The notes under the pieces: model-generated
What the model was told of the DNA's origin: nothing
Databases searched by the model: none
The model's input: the letters and a program-made list of their open reading frames with translations, nothing else
Part shown: piece by piece, positions 34,959 to 43,334 of the stretch
How the letters are laid out: each line of letters starts with the position of its first letter
Numbering within the stretch: position 1 is the first letter of the stretch
Source of the DNA: Allobosea sp. 117
GTDB lineage: Bacteria; Pseudomonadota; Alphaproteobacteria; Rhizobiales; Xanthobacteraceae
Direction of reading: 5' to 3'
DNA length: 64,000 bases
Assembly (NCBI RefSeq): GCF_000702305.1
Contig: NZ_JNLC01000012.1
Location: 186,001-250,000, forward strand
Program-made: the position numbers and the translations under genes

Positions 34959-37067
34959 ATGCGTTTGAAGATCGATGCCCTCAGGAAGCTCAAACACCGG
35001 ATCCGCAAGGCCCTGGGCATCAAGAAGAAGCGGCGCGGCGACTTCTGGCGCGATCCGGCGACCTTCGTCCACACGCTGCGCGACATCGACCCGGCGACGA
35101 TCCGCTTCCCCGAGGTGGACGGCACGCCGGACGTCTCGGTCATCATCCCGACCTATGGCAACGTCGTCCATGTGCTGAACTGCCTCGCCTCGATCGCCGG
35201 GCATCTCCCGAAGGCGTCGCTGGAGGTGATCGTGGCGGAGGACGCCTCCGGCGCGCCGGAGGTTGAGAAGCTGCGCCGGGTTGCCGGCATTGTGCTGATG
35301 GTCCATCCGGCCAATCTCGGTTTCCTGCGCTCCTGCAACGCCGCCGTGGCCAGCGCGCGGGGGCGTTTCATCCACCTCCTGAACGACGACACCATCGTGC
35401 TTCCCGGCGCCATAGACGCGCTCGTGGAATGCGCCAAGACCCGCACGGATGCCGGGCTCGTGGGCTCCAAGTTGGTTTACCCGGACGGGCGGCTGCAGGA
35501 GGCTGGCGGCATCGTCTGGTCCGACGGCTCGGCGGCGAACTATGGCTGGCGCGACGACCCCGACAAGCCGGAATACCAATATGCGCGGGAGGCCGACTAC
35601 GTGTCGGGGGCCTCGGTGCTGATCCCGAAGGAGGTCTGGCAGGAGCTCCGCGGTTTCGACGAGGCCTTCCTGCCGGCCTATTACGAGGACACCGATTTCT
35701 GCTTCCGCGTGCGGGCCTCGGGCCGGAAGGTCTATTTCGAGCCCCGCTCGGTCATCTGCCATTTCGAGGGCGTGTCGCACGGCACCGATACCGCCAGCGG
35801 CATCAAGGCCTATCAGGACGTCAATAAGCGCACCTTCGCCGCACGCTGGGCGGGCGTCCTCGCGCGCGAGAACTATCCATTCGAGCGCGAGGGCCGAGCG
35901 CCCCCTCGCCATATCTTCCGCGCCCGCGACCGGGCGAAGCTGCGGCCCGTCCTGCTGATCGTCGACGAGAAGGTGCCGGAGCCGGATCGCGACGCCGGAT
36001 CGCGCAACATGGTGGAGTTCGTGCGCAGCCTCCAGAGCATCGGCTGGGTGGTGAAATACTGGCCCTACCACCTCGCTTACGATCCCGTTTACGTCCCCGC
36101 CTTGCAAGCCATGGGCGTCGAGGTGTTCTACCGGCCGTTCGAGCATACGCTCGACGAATGGCTGCAAAAGAACGGTCGCGATATCAACTACGTGCTGATG
36201 TCGCGGCCCGGCATCACCGACGGCCTCATCGGGTCCGTGAGGAAATGGACCAAGGCGTCGGTGCTTTATTACGGGCACGACCTCCATTCCGCCCGCATGC
36301 GGCTGGAGGCACAGGTGAAGGGCGACGCCTCGATCGCCCGCGAAGCGGACAGGATGGAGACGATGGAGCGCCACGTCTGGCGCCGGGCCGATGCCGTCAT
36401 CTACCCCGCTGCCGAGGAGGCCGAGACCGTCCGCCAGATGGAGCCGAGCGTCGAAGCGCTGAGCGCGACGATCTTCTGCTTCGACCGCTTCGCTCCTCGT
36501 CAGGCCGCTGCCCGAGAACACAAGATCCTGTTCGTGGCGGGCTTCAGCCATGCGCCGAACATCGACGCGGCGATCTGGCTGGCGAACGAGATCATGCCCC
36601 GGATTCGCGCGCGGATACCGGATGCCGAGCTCTATCTCGTCGGCTCCAATCCGACGCCCGAGATCGTGGCCCTCGCCGGCCGATCCGTGCACGTCACCGG
36701 CTGGGTCTCGGCGGAGGACCTCGCCGCGCACTACGCCGATGCGCGCGCGGCCGTGGTGCCGCTGCGCTTCGGTGCTGGCGTAAAGCTGAAGGTGGTCGAG
36801 GCGCTGGTCGAAGGCGTGCCGCTGGTCACGACGCCGGTCGGCGCGCAGGGCCTGCCCGACCTCGCCGAGGTTGCGAGCGTCGAGGAGACCCCCGCGACGA
36901 TCGCGGACCGCCTCGTTGAAATTCTGGAGGCGGGCGACGAGGAATGGCTCGCCCGCTCGCGCCGGCAGACCGACTACGCGGCGCGCCACTTCGCGCGCCA
37001 GCGCCAGGTCGACGATCTGCTCGCCGCCTTTGCCGCGGCCAAGCGGGTGCGGGAGAATCGTTGCTGA
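34959..37067 (+). CDS. Two-domain glycosyltransferase (GT2 + GT4-like)
   Basis: A 702-residue protein with a GT2 domain at residues ~55-290 and a GT-B domain from ~325. The first has SVIIPTYGNVVHVLNCLASI, NLGFLRSCNAAVASARGRF, LLNDDTIVLPGAIDALVE and the late YYEDTDFCFRVRASG typical of rhamnosyltransferase-like enzymes. The second has FVAGFSHAPNIDAAIWLANE, ELYLVGSNPTPEIVALAG, and RFGAGVKLKVVEALVEGVPLV. The basic N-terminus (KLKHRIRKALGIKKKRR) may touch the membrane. Similar in design to the 13.5 kb fusion but outside the capsule cluster, so it may serve another glycan such as O-antigen. Confidence 0.82.
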   Translation: MRLKIDALRKLKHRIRKALGIKKKRRGDFWRDPATFVHTLRDIDPATIRFPEVDGTPDVSVIIPTYGNVVHVLNCLASIAGHLPKASLEVIVAEDASGAPEVEKLRRVAGIVLMVHPANLGFLRSCNAAVASARGRFIHLLNDDTIVLPGAIDALVECAKTRTDAGLVGSKLVYPDGRLQEAGGIVWSDGSAANYGWRDDPDKPEYQYAREADYVSGASVLIPKEVWQELRGFDEAFLPAYYEDTDFCFRVRASGRKVYFEPRSVICHFEGVSHGTDTASGIKAYQDVNKRTFAARWAGVLARENYPFEREGRAPPRHIFRARDRAKLRPVLLIVDEKVPEPDRDAGSRNMVEFVRSLQSIGWVVKYWPYHLAYDPVYVPALQAMGVEVFYRPFEHTLDEWLQKNGRDINYVLMSRPGITDGLIGSVRKWTKASVLYYGHDLHSARMRLEAQVKGDASIAREADRMETMERHVWRRADAVIYPAAEEAETVRQMEPSVEALSATIFCFDRFAPRQAAAREHKILFVAGFSHAPNIDAAIWLANEIMPRIRARIPDAELYLVGSNPTPEIVALAGRSVHVTGWVSAEDLAAHYADARAAVVPLRFGAGVKLKVVEALVEGVPLVTTPVGAQGLPDLAEVASVEETPATIADRLVEILEAGDEEWLARSRRQTDYAARHFARQRQVDDLLAAFAAAKRVRENRC

Positions 37068-37070
37068 AGG

Positions 37071-37508
37071 TCAGTCGCTGCCCGGGTCAGGCACGAAACC
37101 GGCCGCGGTGATGCCGGCGGCGGCCGCCGCCTCGTCATTCTCCGAGGTGTCGCCGGAGATGCCGACGGCGCCGATCACCGCCCCTTCCGTGTCGCGGATC
37201 AGCACGCCGCCCGGCACCGGAACCAGCGCGCCGCCGACCACGTGCGACACGGCGCTGATGAAGAAGGCCTGCTCCTTCGCCCGCTTGAACAGCGAGCGCG
37301 ACCCCATGCCGAGCGAGAGCGCGCCATAGGCCTTGCCATGCGCGACCTCGCCGCGCTTCAGGCTGGTGCCGTCCTCGGCGGCGGCGACCTTGATCGCGCC
37401 GCGTCCGTCGAGCACGACGACCGCCATCGGCTTGAAGCCGCCCTTGCGGCAATGATCGAGAGCGGTGGAGAGAATGGTCTGCGCCGCCGCAAGGGAAAGT
37501 GTCGTCAT
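37071..37508 (-). CDS. GlcG/HbpS family (DUF336) protein
   Basis: A 145-residue small protein. Characteristic elements are LSLAAAQTILSTALDHCRK, FKPMAVVVLDGRGAIKVAAA, GKAYGALSLGMGSRS and VPGGVLIRDTEGAVIGAVGISG, the Gly-rich end of the heme-degrading/HbpS-like family. These bind heme or small cofactors; some are linked to glycolate or diol metabolism. No signal peptide is seen, so it should be cytoplasmic. It converges on the GT2-GT4 gene with 3 bases between and is divergent from the crotonase gene. Confidence 0.78.
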   Translation of the reverse strand: MTTLSLAAAQTILSTALDHCRKGGFKPMAVVVLDGRGAIKVAAAEDGTSLKRGEVAHGKAYGALSLGMGSRSLFKRAKEQAFFISAVSHVVGGALVPVPGGVLIRDTEGAVIGAVGISGDTSENDEAAAAAGITAAGFVPDPGSD

Positions 37509-37631
37509 GGCCCCTACCTTCAGCCGGGGCCGGTCCGGGCGCAGCGCCCGGCATGGTTGCCGCCCCGATGCTTCTCCGATAAGCCGACCGCCGAGCCGGA
37601 TCAACCCGGGTCCTACGCGAAGGAGAGCGCC

Positions 37632-38432
37632 GTGAGCATCGCAGAGTCGGACCAGCCGAAGACGTCTCCCGGCACCGTCCGGCTTGCCGTCGACGGCCCG
37701 GTCGCCCGCATCACCTTCGATCGCCCCAGCGCCCGCAACGCCATGACCTGGCGCATGTATGAGGATCTGGCCGGCGCCTGCGCCACTATTTCCGCCGATC
37801 CATCCATCCGGGTCACGGTGCTGCGCGGTGCCGGCGGGAAGGCCTTCGTGGCCGGCACGGACATCGAGCAGTTCCTGGCATTCCGGTCGGGCGACGATGC
37901 CATCGAATACGAGAAGAAGGTTGAGGCCTACATCAGCGGGCTGGAGAGCCTGCCGATGCCGACCATCGCCGTGATCGACGGCTGGGCGGTCGGCGGCGGC
38001 ATGGCGATCGCCAATGCCTGCGACTTCCGCGTGGCCGTGCCGGGGGCGCGCTTCGGCGTGCCGATTGCCCGCACCCTGGGCAACTGCCTCTCGGCCGCGA
38101 ATCTGCGCCGGCTGACCGCCACGCTCGGCCTGCCGACGGTCAAGCGCATGATCTTCCTGGCCGAGACGCCGAGTGCCGAGGAGATGCCGCCGAACTACGC
38201 CGATGTGGTGCCGGCGGAGGCGGTCGACGCGCATATCGAGGCGATGTGCGCACGCATCGCGGGGCTGGCGCCGGTCACGCTGCGCTCGACCAAGGAGGCG
38301 CTGCGCCGGCTCGCCACGGACCCCGAGGCCAACGGTTCCGACCTCGTCAGGCAGACCTATGGCAGCGCCGATTTCCGCGAGGGAATCGAAGCCTTCCTCG
38401 CCAAGCGCCCGCCGCAATGGCGCGGCGAGTGA
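37632..38432 (+). CDS. Enoyl-CoA hydratase/isomerase family protein
   Basis: A 266-residue crotonase-fold protein. Visible are FDRPSARNAMTWRMYEDLA, the oxyanion-hole segments KAFVAGTDIEQF near residue 75 and AVIDGWAVGGGMAIANACD near residue 115, then GVPIARTLGNCLSAANLRRL. The Gly residues that polarise the CoA thioester are present. Which acid/base residues it has, and so whether it hydrates, isomerises or hydrolyses, is not certain. The start is GTG 37632 after AAGGAGAG. It stands alone, convergent with the binding-protein gene. Confidence 0.82.
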   Translation: MSIAESDQPKTSPGTVRLAVDGPVARITFDRPSARNAMTWRMYEDLAGACATISADPSIRVTVLRGAGGKAFVAGTDIEQFLAFRSGDDAIEYEKKVEAYISGLESLPMPTIAVIDGWAVGGGMAIANACDFRVAVPGARFGVPIARTLGNCLSAANLRRLTATLGLPTVKRMIFLAETPSAEEMPPNYADVVPAEAVDAHIEAMCARIAGLAPVTLRSTKEALRRLATDPEANGSDLVRQTYGSADFREGIEAFLAKRPPQWRGE

Positions 38433-38459
38433 GCGCCGCGCCGGCCGTTGCGCTGGGAC

Positions 38460-39473
38460 TCAGCGGATCGGCGGAGCGTACTGGATGCCGCCGGCGCTCC
38501 AGAGCTGGTTGATGCCGCGCGGAATGCCGAGCTTGGAATTCGCGCCGATATTGCGCTCGAACACCTCGCCGTAGTTGCCGACGCTGCGCACGATCCGCAC
38601 CGCCCAGTCCTTCGTCAGGCCGAGCTGCTCGCCATAAGTGCCCTCTGTGCCGACGAAGCGCTTCACGTTCGGCTTCTCGGACTTCAGCGCCTGGTCCAGC
38701 GTCGCCGTGCTGATGCCGAGCTCTTCCGCGTTCAGCAGGGCGTAGTAGCTCCACTTCACGATGTTGAGCCACGCATCGTCGCCCTGGCGCACCACCGGTC
38801 CCAGCGGCTCCTTGGAGATCACGTCCGGCAGTACGATGTGGTCGGCGGGCTTCGACAGCTTCAGGCGCAGCGCATAGAGCTGCGAGACGTCGGTCGTCAG
38901 CACGTTGCAGGTGCCGCTGTCATAGGCCTTGACCAGCTCGTCGATGTTCGGGAGCTCGACGAGCTCGAGCTGCATGTTGTTCTGGCGGAAGTAGTCCTTC
39001 ACGTTCAGGGCGCTGGTGGTGCCGCTCTGGGTGCACACCTTGGAGCCGCCGAGCTCGAGCGAGGATTCGATGTTCTTCGCCGCCGGCAGCATGAAGCCCT
39101 GGCCGTCATAATAGGAGACGGCAGCGAACAGCAGTTTCAGCTCCGCCTCGCGCTGCAGCGTCCAGGTGGAGTTGCGCGACAGCACGTCGATCTCGCCCTT
39201 GGCGAGCGCGGGGAAGCGCGCATCGGCGTTGAGCGGCACATAGGTGACCTTGGACGCATCGTCGAAGATGGCGGCCGCGACCGCCCGGCAGAGATCGACG
39301 TCAAAGCCCTGCCACTGCCCCTTGTCGTCGGGCGCGGAGAAGCCGGCGAGGCCCTGGCTGACGCCGCATTTCAGCGTGCCGCGCGCCTTGACGTCGGCAA
39401 GCGTGTCGGCCTGCACCGTACCGACGACGCAAGCGAGGCCGGCGGCGGCCAGCGCGATCTTGACGATATTCAT
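38460..39473 (-). CDS. Amino-acid ABC transporter substrate-binding protein (AapJ-like), orphan
   Basis: A 337-residue periplasmic binding protein. The Sec signal is MNIVKIALAAAGLACVVG with cleavage near VQA-DT. The mature part begins LADVKARGTLKCGVSQGLAGF and shows the family 3 landmarks GFDVDLCRAVAAAIF, DVLSRNSTWTLQREAEL and VCTQSGTTSALNV. It looks like the general L-amino-acid binding protein AapJ. GGGGGAAAC precedes ATG 39473. No permease or ATPase gene lies next to it, so its transporter must be elsewhere. Confidence 0.88.
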   Translation of the reverse strand: MNIVKIALAAAGLACVVGTVQADTLADVKARGTLKCGVSQGLAGFSAPDDKGQWQGFDVDLCRAVAAAIFDDASKVTYVPLNADARFPALAKGEIDVLSRNSTWTLQREAELKLLFAAVSYYDGQGFMLPAAKNIESSLELGGSKVCTQSGTTSALNVKDYFRQNNMQLELVELPNIDELVKAYDSGTCNVLTTDVSQLYALRLKLSKPADHIVLPDVISKEPLGPVVRQGDDAWLNIVKWSYYALLNAEELGISTATLDQALKSEKPNVKRFVGTEGTYGEQLGLTKDWAVRIVRSVGNYGEVFERNIGANSKLGIPRGINQLWSAGGIQYAPPIR

Positions 39474-39507
39474 GTTTCCCCCGTTCCGCGTCCCCAAACG
39501 CGTCGTA

Positions 39508-40125
39508 TCAGAGTTCCGGCGCCTGCCTGATGATGACCTTGGTGCCCACCGGCACGCGCTGGAAGAGGTCGGCGACGTCGGCGTTGACCAGCCGGAAGCA
39601 GCCGGACGAAACGGCCATACCGATGGTGTTCGGCATGTTGGTGCCGTGGATGCGATAGACAGTCTGGCCGAGATAGAGCGCAGCCGCCCCCATCGGATTG
39701 CCCGGACCGCCCGCCATAAATCTCGGCAGATAGGGCTGGCGCTGGATCATCTCCGGCGGCGGCGTCCAGTCCGGCCACTCCGCCTTGCGGCTCACCTTCT
39801 GCAGGCCCGACCACTGGAAGCCTTCGCGCCCGACGCCAATGCCGTAGCGCAACGCCCGGTTGTCTCCCTGCACCAGATAGAGGAACCGCTCATTGGTGTG
39901 GATGACGATCGTGCCCGGCGCCTCGGTGGTGCGGAAATAGACCGGCTGGCGGCGGAATGCCGGGTCGAGCTGTGATTCGTCGTCCGAGGGCACGTAGCCG
40001 GGCTTCTCGTCGATCTCCATCACGCTGTTGAGACCGGCCTGAGGGCGCGTCTGCGCCATGGCGCCGGAGGCGGCAAACAGGGCGGAAAGCCCGAACGCAA
40101 CGGCAAGGACCGACTGACGCATCAT
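39508..40125 (-). CDS. L,D-transpeptidase (YkuD domain)
   Basis: A 205-residue exported enzyme that makes 3-3 crosslinks in peptidoglycan or links it to protein. A Sec signal (VLAVAFGLSALFAASGAMA) precedes the YkuD domain: ERFLYLVQGDNRALRYGIGV, then YRIHGTNMPNTIG and SSGCFRLVNADV near residue 175. The Cys is the catalytic nucleophile, with Ser in place of the usual His in S-H-G-C. The RYGIGVGREGFQWSG segment is typical of the alphaproteobacterial group. ATG 40125 and 40122 are adjacent; CGGGAA lies upstream. Confidence 0.85.
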   Translation of the reverse strand: MMRQSVLAVAFGLSALFAASGAMAQTRPQAGLNSVMEIDEKPGYVPSDDESQLDPAFRRQPVYFRTTEAPGTIVIHTNERFLYLVQGDNRALRYGIGVGREGFQWSGLQKVSRKAEWPDWTPPPEMIQRQPYLPRFMAGGPGNPMGAAALYLGQTVYRIHGTNMPNTIGMAVSSGCFRLVNADVADLFQRVPVGTKVIIRQAPEL

Positions 40126-40274
40126 GAAATTCCCGTTTCGGCGTCTTCCTATATCGCGCATCGACGACGGCTGAGCGTCGGCGCCGCGCGGCGTGATCGA
40201 AAGCGCTAACGAGGCGGAAGTCAATCGGCGAGGTGTCTTTATGCCGCTCGCGAGCTCGTTAGTGCGCTCACATT

Positions 40275-40622
40275 TCAGCAACCCGACTGGGGCGATGCAG
40301 CCCCGCTCCGCGCCTGCGGTCCATCGATCGGATTGAGGCCGGTCGCGGCCTCGGGGTGCTGGTTCGGCGACGAGGGAACCGGCCCGCTGGGCGTGGTGCC
40401 TATGTTCGATCCGCCAAGCCCGCCAGTCCATCCGGTCGAGCCGGCCGATCCCGGATCCGTGCCGGAAGCCGAGCCGTCACCGGACGGCGGCGTCGGTGGT
40501 TGGGCCGCCGGCGCTTGCGGCGCGCGGGAAAGGTCGCAGGCGGTCGAAAGCGGCGTCTGGGCCATCGCCGAGGCGCCCAGCAGCAACAGGATCGCGAGAG
40601 GCATCACGCGCTTAATCGGCAT
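40275..40622 (-). CDS. Small exported Ser/Pro/Gly-rich protein
   Basis: A 115-residue protein with a clear signal peptide (VMPLAILLLLGASAMA, cleavage before QTPL). The mature part is low in complexity, rich in Pro, Ser, Gly and Ala, and has two Cys (one at TACDL, one at the last residue). No fold or function is evident. It lies 150 bases upstream of the L,D-transpeptidase on the same strand, so a cell-envelope role is possible. Confidence 0.55.
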   Translation of the reverse strand: MPIKRVMPLAILLLLGASAMAQTPLSTACDLSRAPQAPAAQPPTPPSGDGSASGTDPGSAGSTGWTGGLGGSNIGTTPSGPVPSSPNQHPEAATGLNPIDGPQARSGAASPQSGC

Positions 40623-40746
40623 CGGCTATGATTCCCTGCGGCACGCGACGTGCCCGACCGATAGGTTCCTGCGGTCAACGCGCCGCAGGCGGCTGCGTTC
40701 CACGCCGCTGTGCCCCGTGATAGTGGTGCGGCGGATAGGGAGTGGC

Positions 40747-41127
40747 ATGGGAATGGCGCGCAGCTCGGCACGCATGGCGGTGGTGGCGATCTTCGCCGCC
40801 TATCTCGTCGTGTTGCAGAGCCTTCTCGGCGGCCTCGCCACCGGCGCCCACGCCGGCGCCGCGAGCGGGCTGGACGCCTTTGGCCAGATCATCTGCCGCG
40901 ACGGCGCTGCCGACCCGCAACTGCCCTCCGCCCCCGATCACCACGTGCCGGACTGCTGCGGCCTCGGCTGCCAGCTCGGTATCGGCGCGGCCCTGCCGAC
41001 GCCCGCGGTGGCCGCGCCCGTCGGTCTCTCCGGCCGCGGCACGAAGATCGCAGCACCGCATCCCGCTCTCCTCCTCGCCGCCGCCGAACGCTCCCCGCGC
41101 AACGCCCGCGCACCGCCTGCCGCCTGA
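40747..41127 (+). CDS. DUF2946-like small exported protein
   Basis: A 126-residue protein with an N-terminal hydrophobic segment (MAVVAIFAAYLVVLQSLLGG) and a His/Cys cluster, DHHVPDCCGLGCQLG, near residue 65. This layout matches DUF2946-type proteins often found with copper genes. A GGGAG sequence stands five bases before ATG 40747. It is followed after ~115 bases by a PCuAC copper chaperone gene, which supports metal (copper) handling in the envelope. Confidence 0.65.
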   Translation: MGMARSSARMAVVAIFAAYLVVLQSLLGGLATGAHAGAASGLDAFGQIICRDGAADPQLPSAPDHHVPDCCGLGCQLGIGAALPTPAVAAPVGLSGRGTKIAAPHPALLLAAAERSPRNARAPPAA

Positions 41128-41243
41128 CACTGCTCGCCGCCTAGGCGGCCTGACGCCCTTTGTCAGTCGAAATCCGTGCCGTCGCGCCCCGCGCCTGTTG
41201 CGACAGAGCCCCCCGCGCAGACCGGCCGTGCAGGAGATATCCG

Positions 41244-41813
41244 ATGTTCCGTCTTCTTTCCGGCGCCCGCCCGCGCCGTCCGTTGCTGCCGAGCGCCGAG
41301 GATCGCCTCGGCTTCGGCCTGCTTGCCGTCGCGTTCGTGCTTTTCGCGCTCCAGCCGGCAGGCGCCCACGAGTACAAGCTCGGCACGCTTGAGATCGCCC
41401 ATCCCTGGGCGCGCATGACGCCCGCCGGCGCCAAGGTGGGCGGCGGCTATCTCACCGTCGCCAATGCGGGCGACGCCCCGGATCGGCTCGTCGGGGTGAC
41501 CGCCGAAGTCGCCGATCACGTCGAGATCCACGAGATGTCCGTAAAGGACGGCGTGATGACCATGCGCATGCTCCCCGACGGCGTCGAGGTGCCCGCGAAG
41601 GGCGAGGTGAAGTTCGCTCCGGGCGGCTACCACCTGATGCTGATGGGCCTGAAGCAGCCGTTGAAGCAGGGCGAGCGTGTCAAGGGCACCCTCACCTTCA
41701 CCAAGGCGGGGACGGTCGCAGTCGAATTCGCGGTCGAGGGCATGGGCGGACCGTCGGGCAGCAGCGGCATGCCGGCCGGCCACGACATGCACGGCGCCCC
41801 GCCCGCGAACTGA
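41244..41813 (+). CDS. PCu(A)C copper chaperone
   Basis: A 189-residue exported copper(I) chaperone. After a basic N-terminus and signal helix (FGLLAVAFVLFALQPAGAH) comes the PCuAC domain: AHPWARMTPAGAKVGGGYL, VEIHEMSVKDGVMTMRML and GGYHLMLMGLKQPL. The ligand set H-x-M ... M-x-M ... H-x-M-x-M that binds copper is present. The His/Met-rich tail (GMPAGHDMHG) may hold more metal. ATG 41244 has GGAGATAT upstream. Such chaperones deliver copper to cytochrome oxidase CuA. Confidence 0.88.
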   Translation: MFRLLSGARPRRPLLPSAEDRLGFGLLAVAFVLFALQPAGAHEYKLGTLEIAHPWARMTPAGAKVGGGYLTVANAGDAPDRLVGVTAEVADHVEIHEMSVKDGVMTMRMLPDGVEVPAKGEVKFAPGGYHLMLMGLKQPLKQGERVKGTLTFTKAGTVAVEFAVEGMGGPSGSSGMPAGHDMHGAPPAN

Positions 41814-41877
41814 GCGTCAGCGCATTCAGGCCGCCCGAACCAACCCCGCCTTGCGAGCGGGGAATGCGGGCGCATGT

Positions 41878-41887
41878 CCCCCCCCCC
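41878..41887 (+). repeat. Run of ten C residues before the PepSY gene
   Basis: A homopolymer of 10 C (41878-41887), 21 bases upstream of the PepSY gene start. Long single-base tracts slip during replication. It lies between a small CCCCGC/GCGGGG hairpin and the gene. It could also be a place for sequencing error. Confidence 0.6.
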
Positions 41888-41908
41888 TCCAATTCCGGAT
41901 CGCTTCCG

Positions 41909-43279
41909 ATGAACGCCACGACTCTGTCCGCCGAACCCGGCGCCGACACCGCGTCCGATCGCGCGGCCAACCTCTATCGCGCCGTCTGGCGCTGGCATTT
42001 CTATGCCGGCCTGATGGTGCTGCCCTTCATGGCGCTGCTGGCCGTCACCGGCGGCCTCTATCTCTTCCGCGACGCGATCGACCGTGCCTGGCACGCCGAC
42101 CTCAAGCAGGTGGTGGCGCGCGAGGCCACGCCGCTTCCGGCCTCCCGGCTCATCGACGCGGCGCTGGCCGCCCGTCCGGGCACCGCCCTGAAGATCGTCG
42201 TGCCCACCACGCCGGACAGCTCGGCCGAGGTGGTGGTGAAGGCCGAGAGCGGGCGACGCTCGGTCTATGTCGATCCCTATGACGGGCGCGTGCTCGGCGA
42301 GCTCGCCGACCGCGGCACGCTGATGTGGCTCGTCCGCCGACTGCACAGCCTTGCCGAGTTCGGGCCGGTCGCGAACGCCATCATCGAGATCGTCGGCGGC
42401 TGGGCGATCCTCCTCGTCGGCACCGGCTTCTATCTCTGGTGGCCGCGCCGGCAGACCGGCGGCGTCATCTCGGTGCGCGGAACGCCGCGACGGCGCGTCT
42501 TCTGGCGCGATCTCCACGCCGTCACCGGCGCCTTCGCCGGCCTCGCCATCGGCTTTCTGGCGTTGTCCGGCATGCCGTGGTCGATGTTCTGGGGCGCGAA
42601 GGTCAATGAATGGGCCAACAGCTCCAACTACGGCTATCCGGCCGGCGTCTATGTCGACGTGCCGATGTCGGACGAGCATCTCGCCCATGCCAACGGGCCG
42701 ACCACCTGGTCGCTGGAGCAGGCACGCATGCCGGAATCGCAGCCGGCTAGTGCCGCACCCGCACCGATCGGCATCGACAGGGCCGTCGCCATCATCGACG
42801 GCCTCGGCGTTTCGCCCGGCTACACGCTGAGCCTGCCCGCCTCACCAACGGGCGTCTATTCCGCCACCGTCTACCCGGCCGACCTGTCGAGGCAGCGCAT
42901 CGTCCATCTCGACCAGTACAGCGGCAAGCCGCTGATCGACATGAGCTATGCCGATTACGGCCCGGCCGCCAAGGCGATGGAGTGGGGCATCAACGTGCAT
43001 ATGGGGCAGGAATTCGGGCTGGCGAACCAGCTCTTCATGCTGGCCATCTGCCTCGCCATCATCCTCATGTCGGTCTCGGCCGGCGTGATGTGGTGGAAGC
43101 GCCGGCCCGCAGGCTCGCTCGGGGTACCGCCGGCCCCTGCGAACCGTTCGGTCATGGCCGGCCTCGTCGCGATCATGGCGGTGGTCGGCGTGATCCTCCC
43201 CCTGGTCGGCGCCTCGCTCGTCGTGATGGTCGCGCTCGACCTCGCCTTCGCTTGGCGGCGGCGGCCCGTCGCGGCCTGA
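41909..43279 (+). CDS. PepSY-associated membrane protein
   Basis: A 456-residue PepSY_TM protein with four helices. The first, WRWHFYAGLMVLPFMALLAV, follows a short cytoplasmic tail; then a periplasmic PepSY part, a second helix (IVGGWAILLVGTGFYLWWPR), the segment FWRDLHAVTGAFAGLAIGFL with conserved His, and two more helices at the end (QLFMLAICLAIILMSVSAGV). Conserved histidines in helices suggest heme or metal redox work, as in siderophore or copper-linked reductases. It follows the copper chaperone gene by 95 bases in the same direction. Confidence 0.82.
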   Translation: MNATTLSAEPGADTASDRAANLYRAVWRWHFYAGLMVLPFMALLAVTGGLYLFRDAIDRAWHADLKQVVAREATPLPASRLIDAALAARPGTALKIVVPTTPDSSAEVVVKAESGRRSVYVDPYDGRVLGELADRGTLMWLVRRLHSLAEFGPVANAIIEIVGGWAILLVGTGFYLWWPRRQTGGVISVRGTPRRRVFWRDLHAVTGAFAGLAIGFLALSGMPWSMFWGAKVNEWANSSNYGYPAGVYVDVPMSDEHLAHANGPTTWSLEQARMPESQPASAAPAPIGIDRAVAIIDGLGVSPGYTLSLPASPTGVYSATVYPADLSRQRIVHLDQYSGKPLIDMSYADYGPAAKAMEWGINVHMGQEFGLANQLFMLAICLAIILMSVSAGVMWWKRRPAGSLGVPPAPANRSVMAGLVAIMAVVGVILPLVGASLVVMVALDLAFAWRRRPVAA

Positions 43280-43296
43280 GCGCTTCCGGCCGCCCT

Positions 43297-43329
43297 CCTC
43301 TTCCCCTATCCTCGCGATCGGGGAAGAGG
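43297..43329 (+). promoter_or_regulatory. Hairpin that covers the ribosome binding site of the ModE-like gene
   Basis: CCTCTTCCCC (43297-43306) pairs perfectly with GGGGAAGAGG (43320-43329) around a 13-nt loop. The second arm is the likely Shine-Dalgarno sequence of the gene starting at 43335. It may be an end signal for the PepSY gene, a translation control element, or both. There is no T run after it. Confidence 0.45.
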
Positions 43330-43334
43330 GCCGC

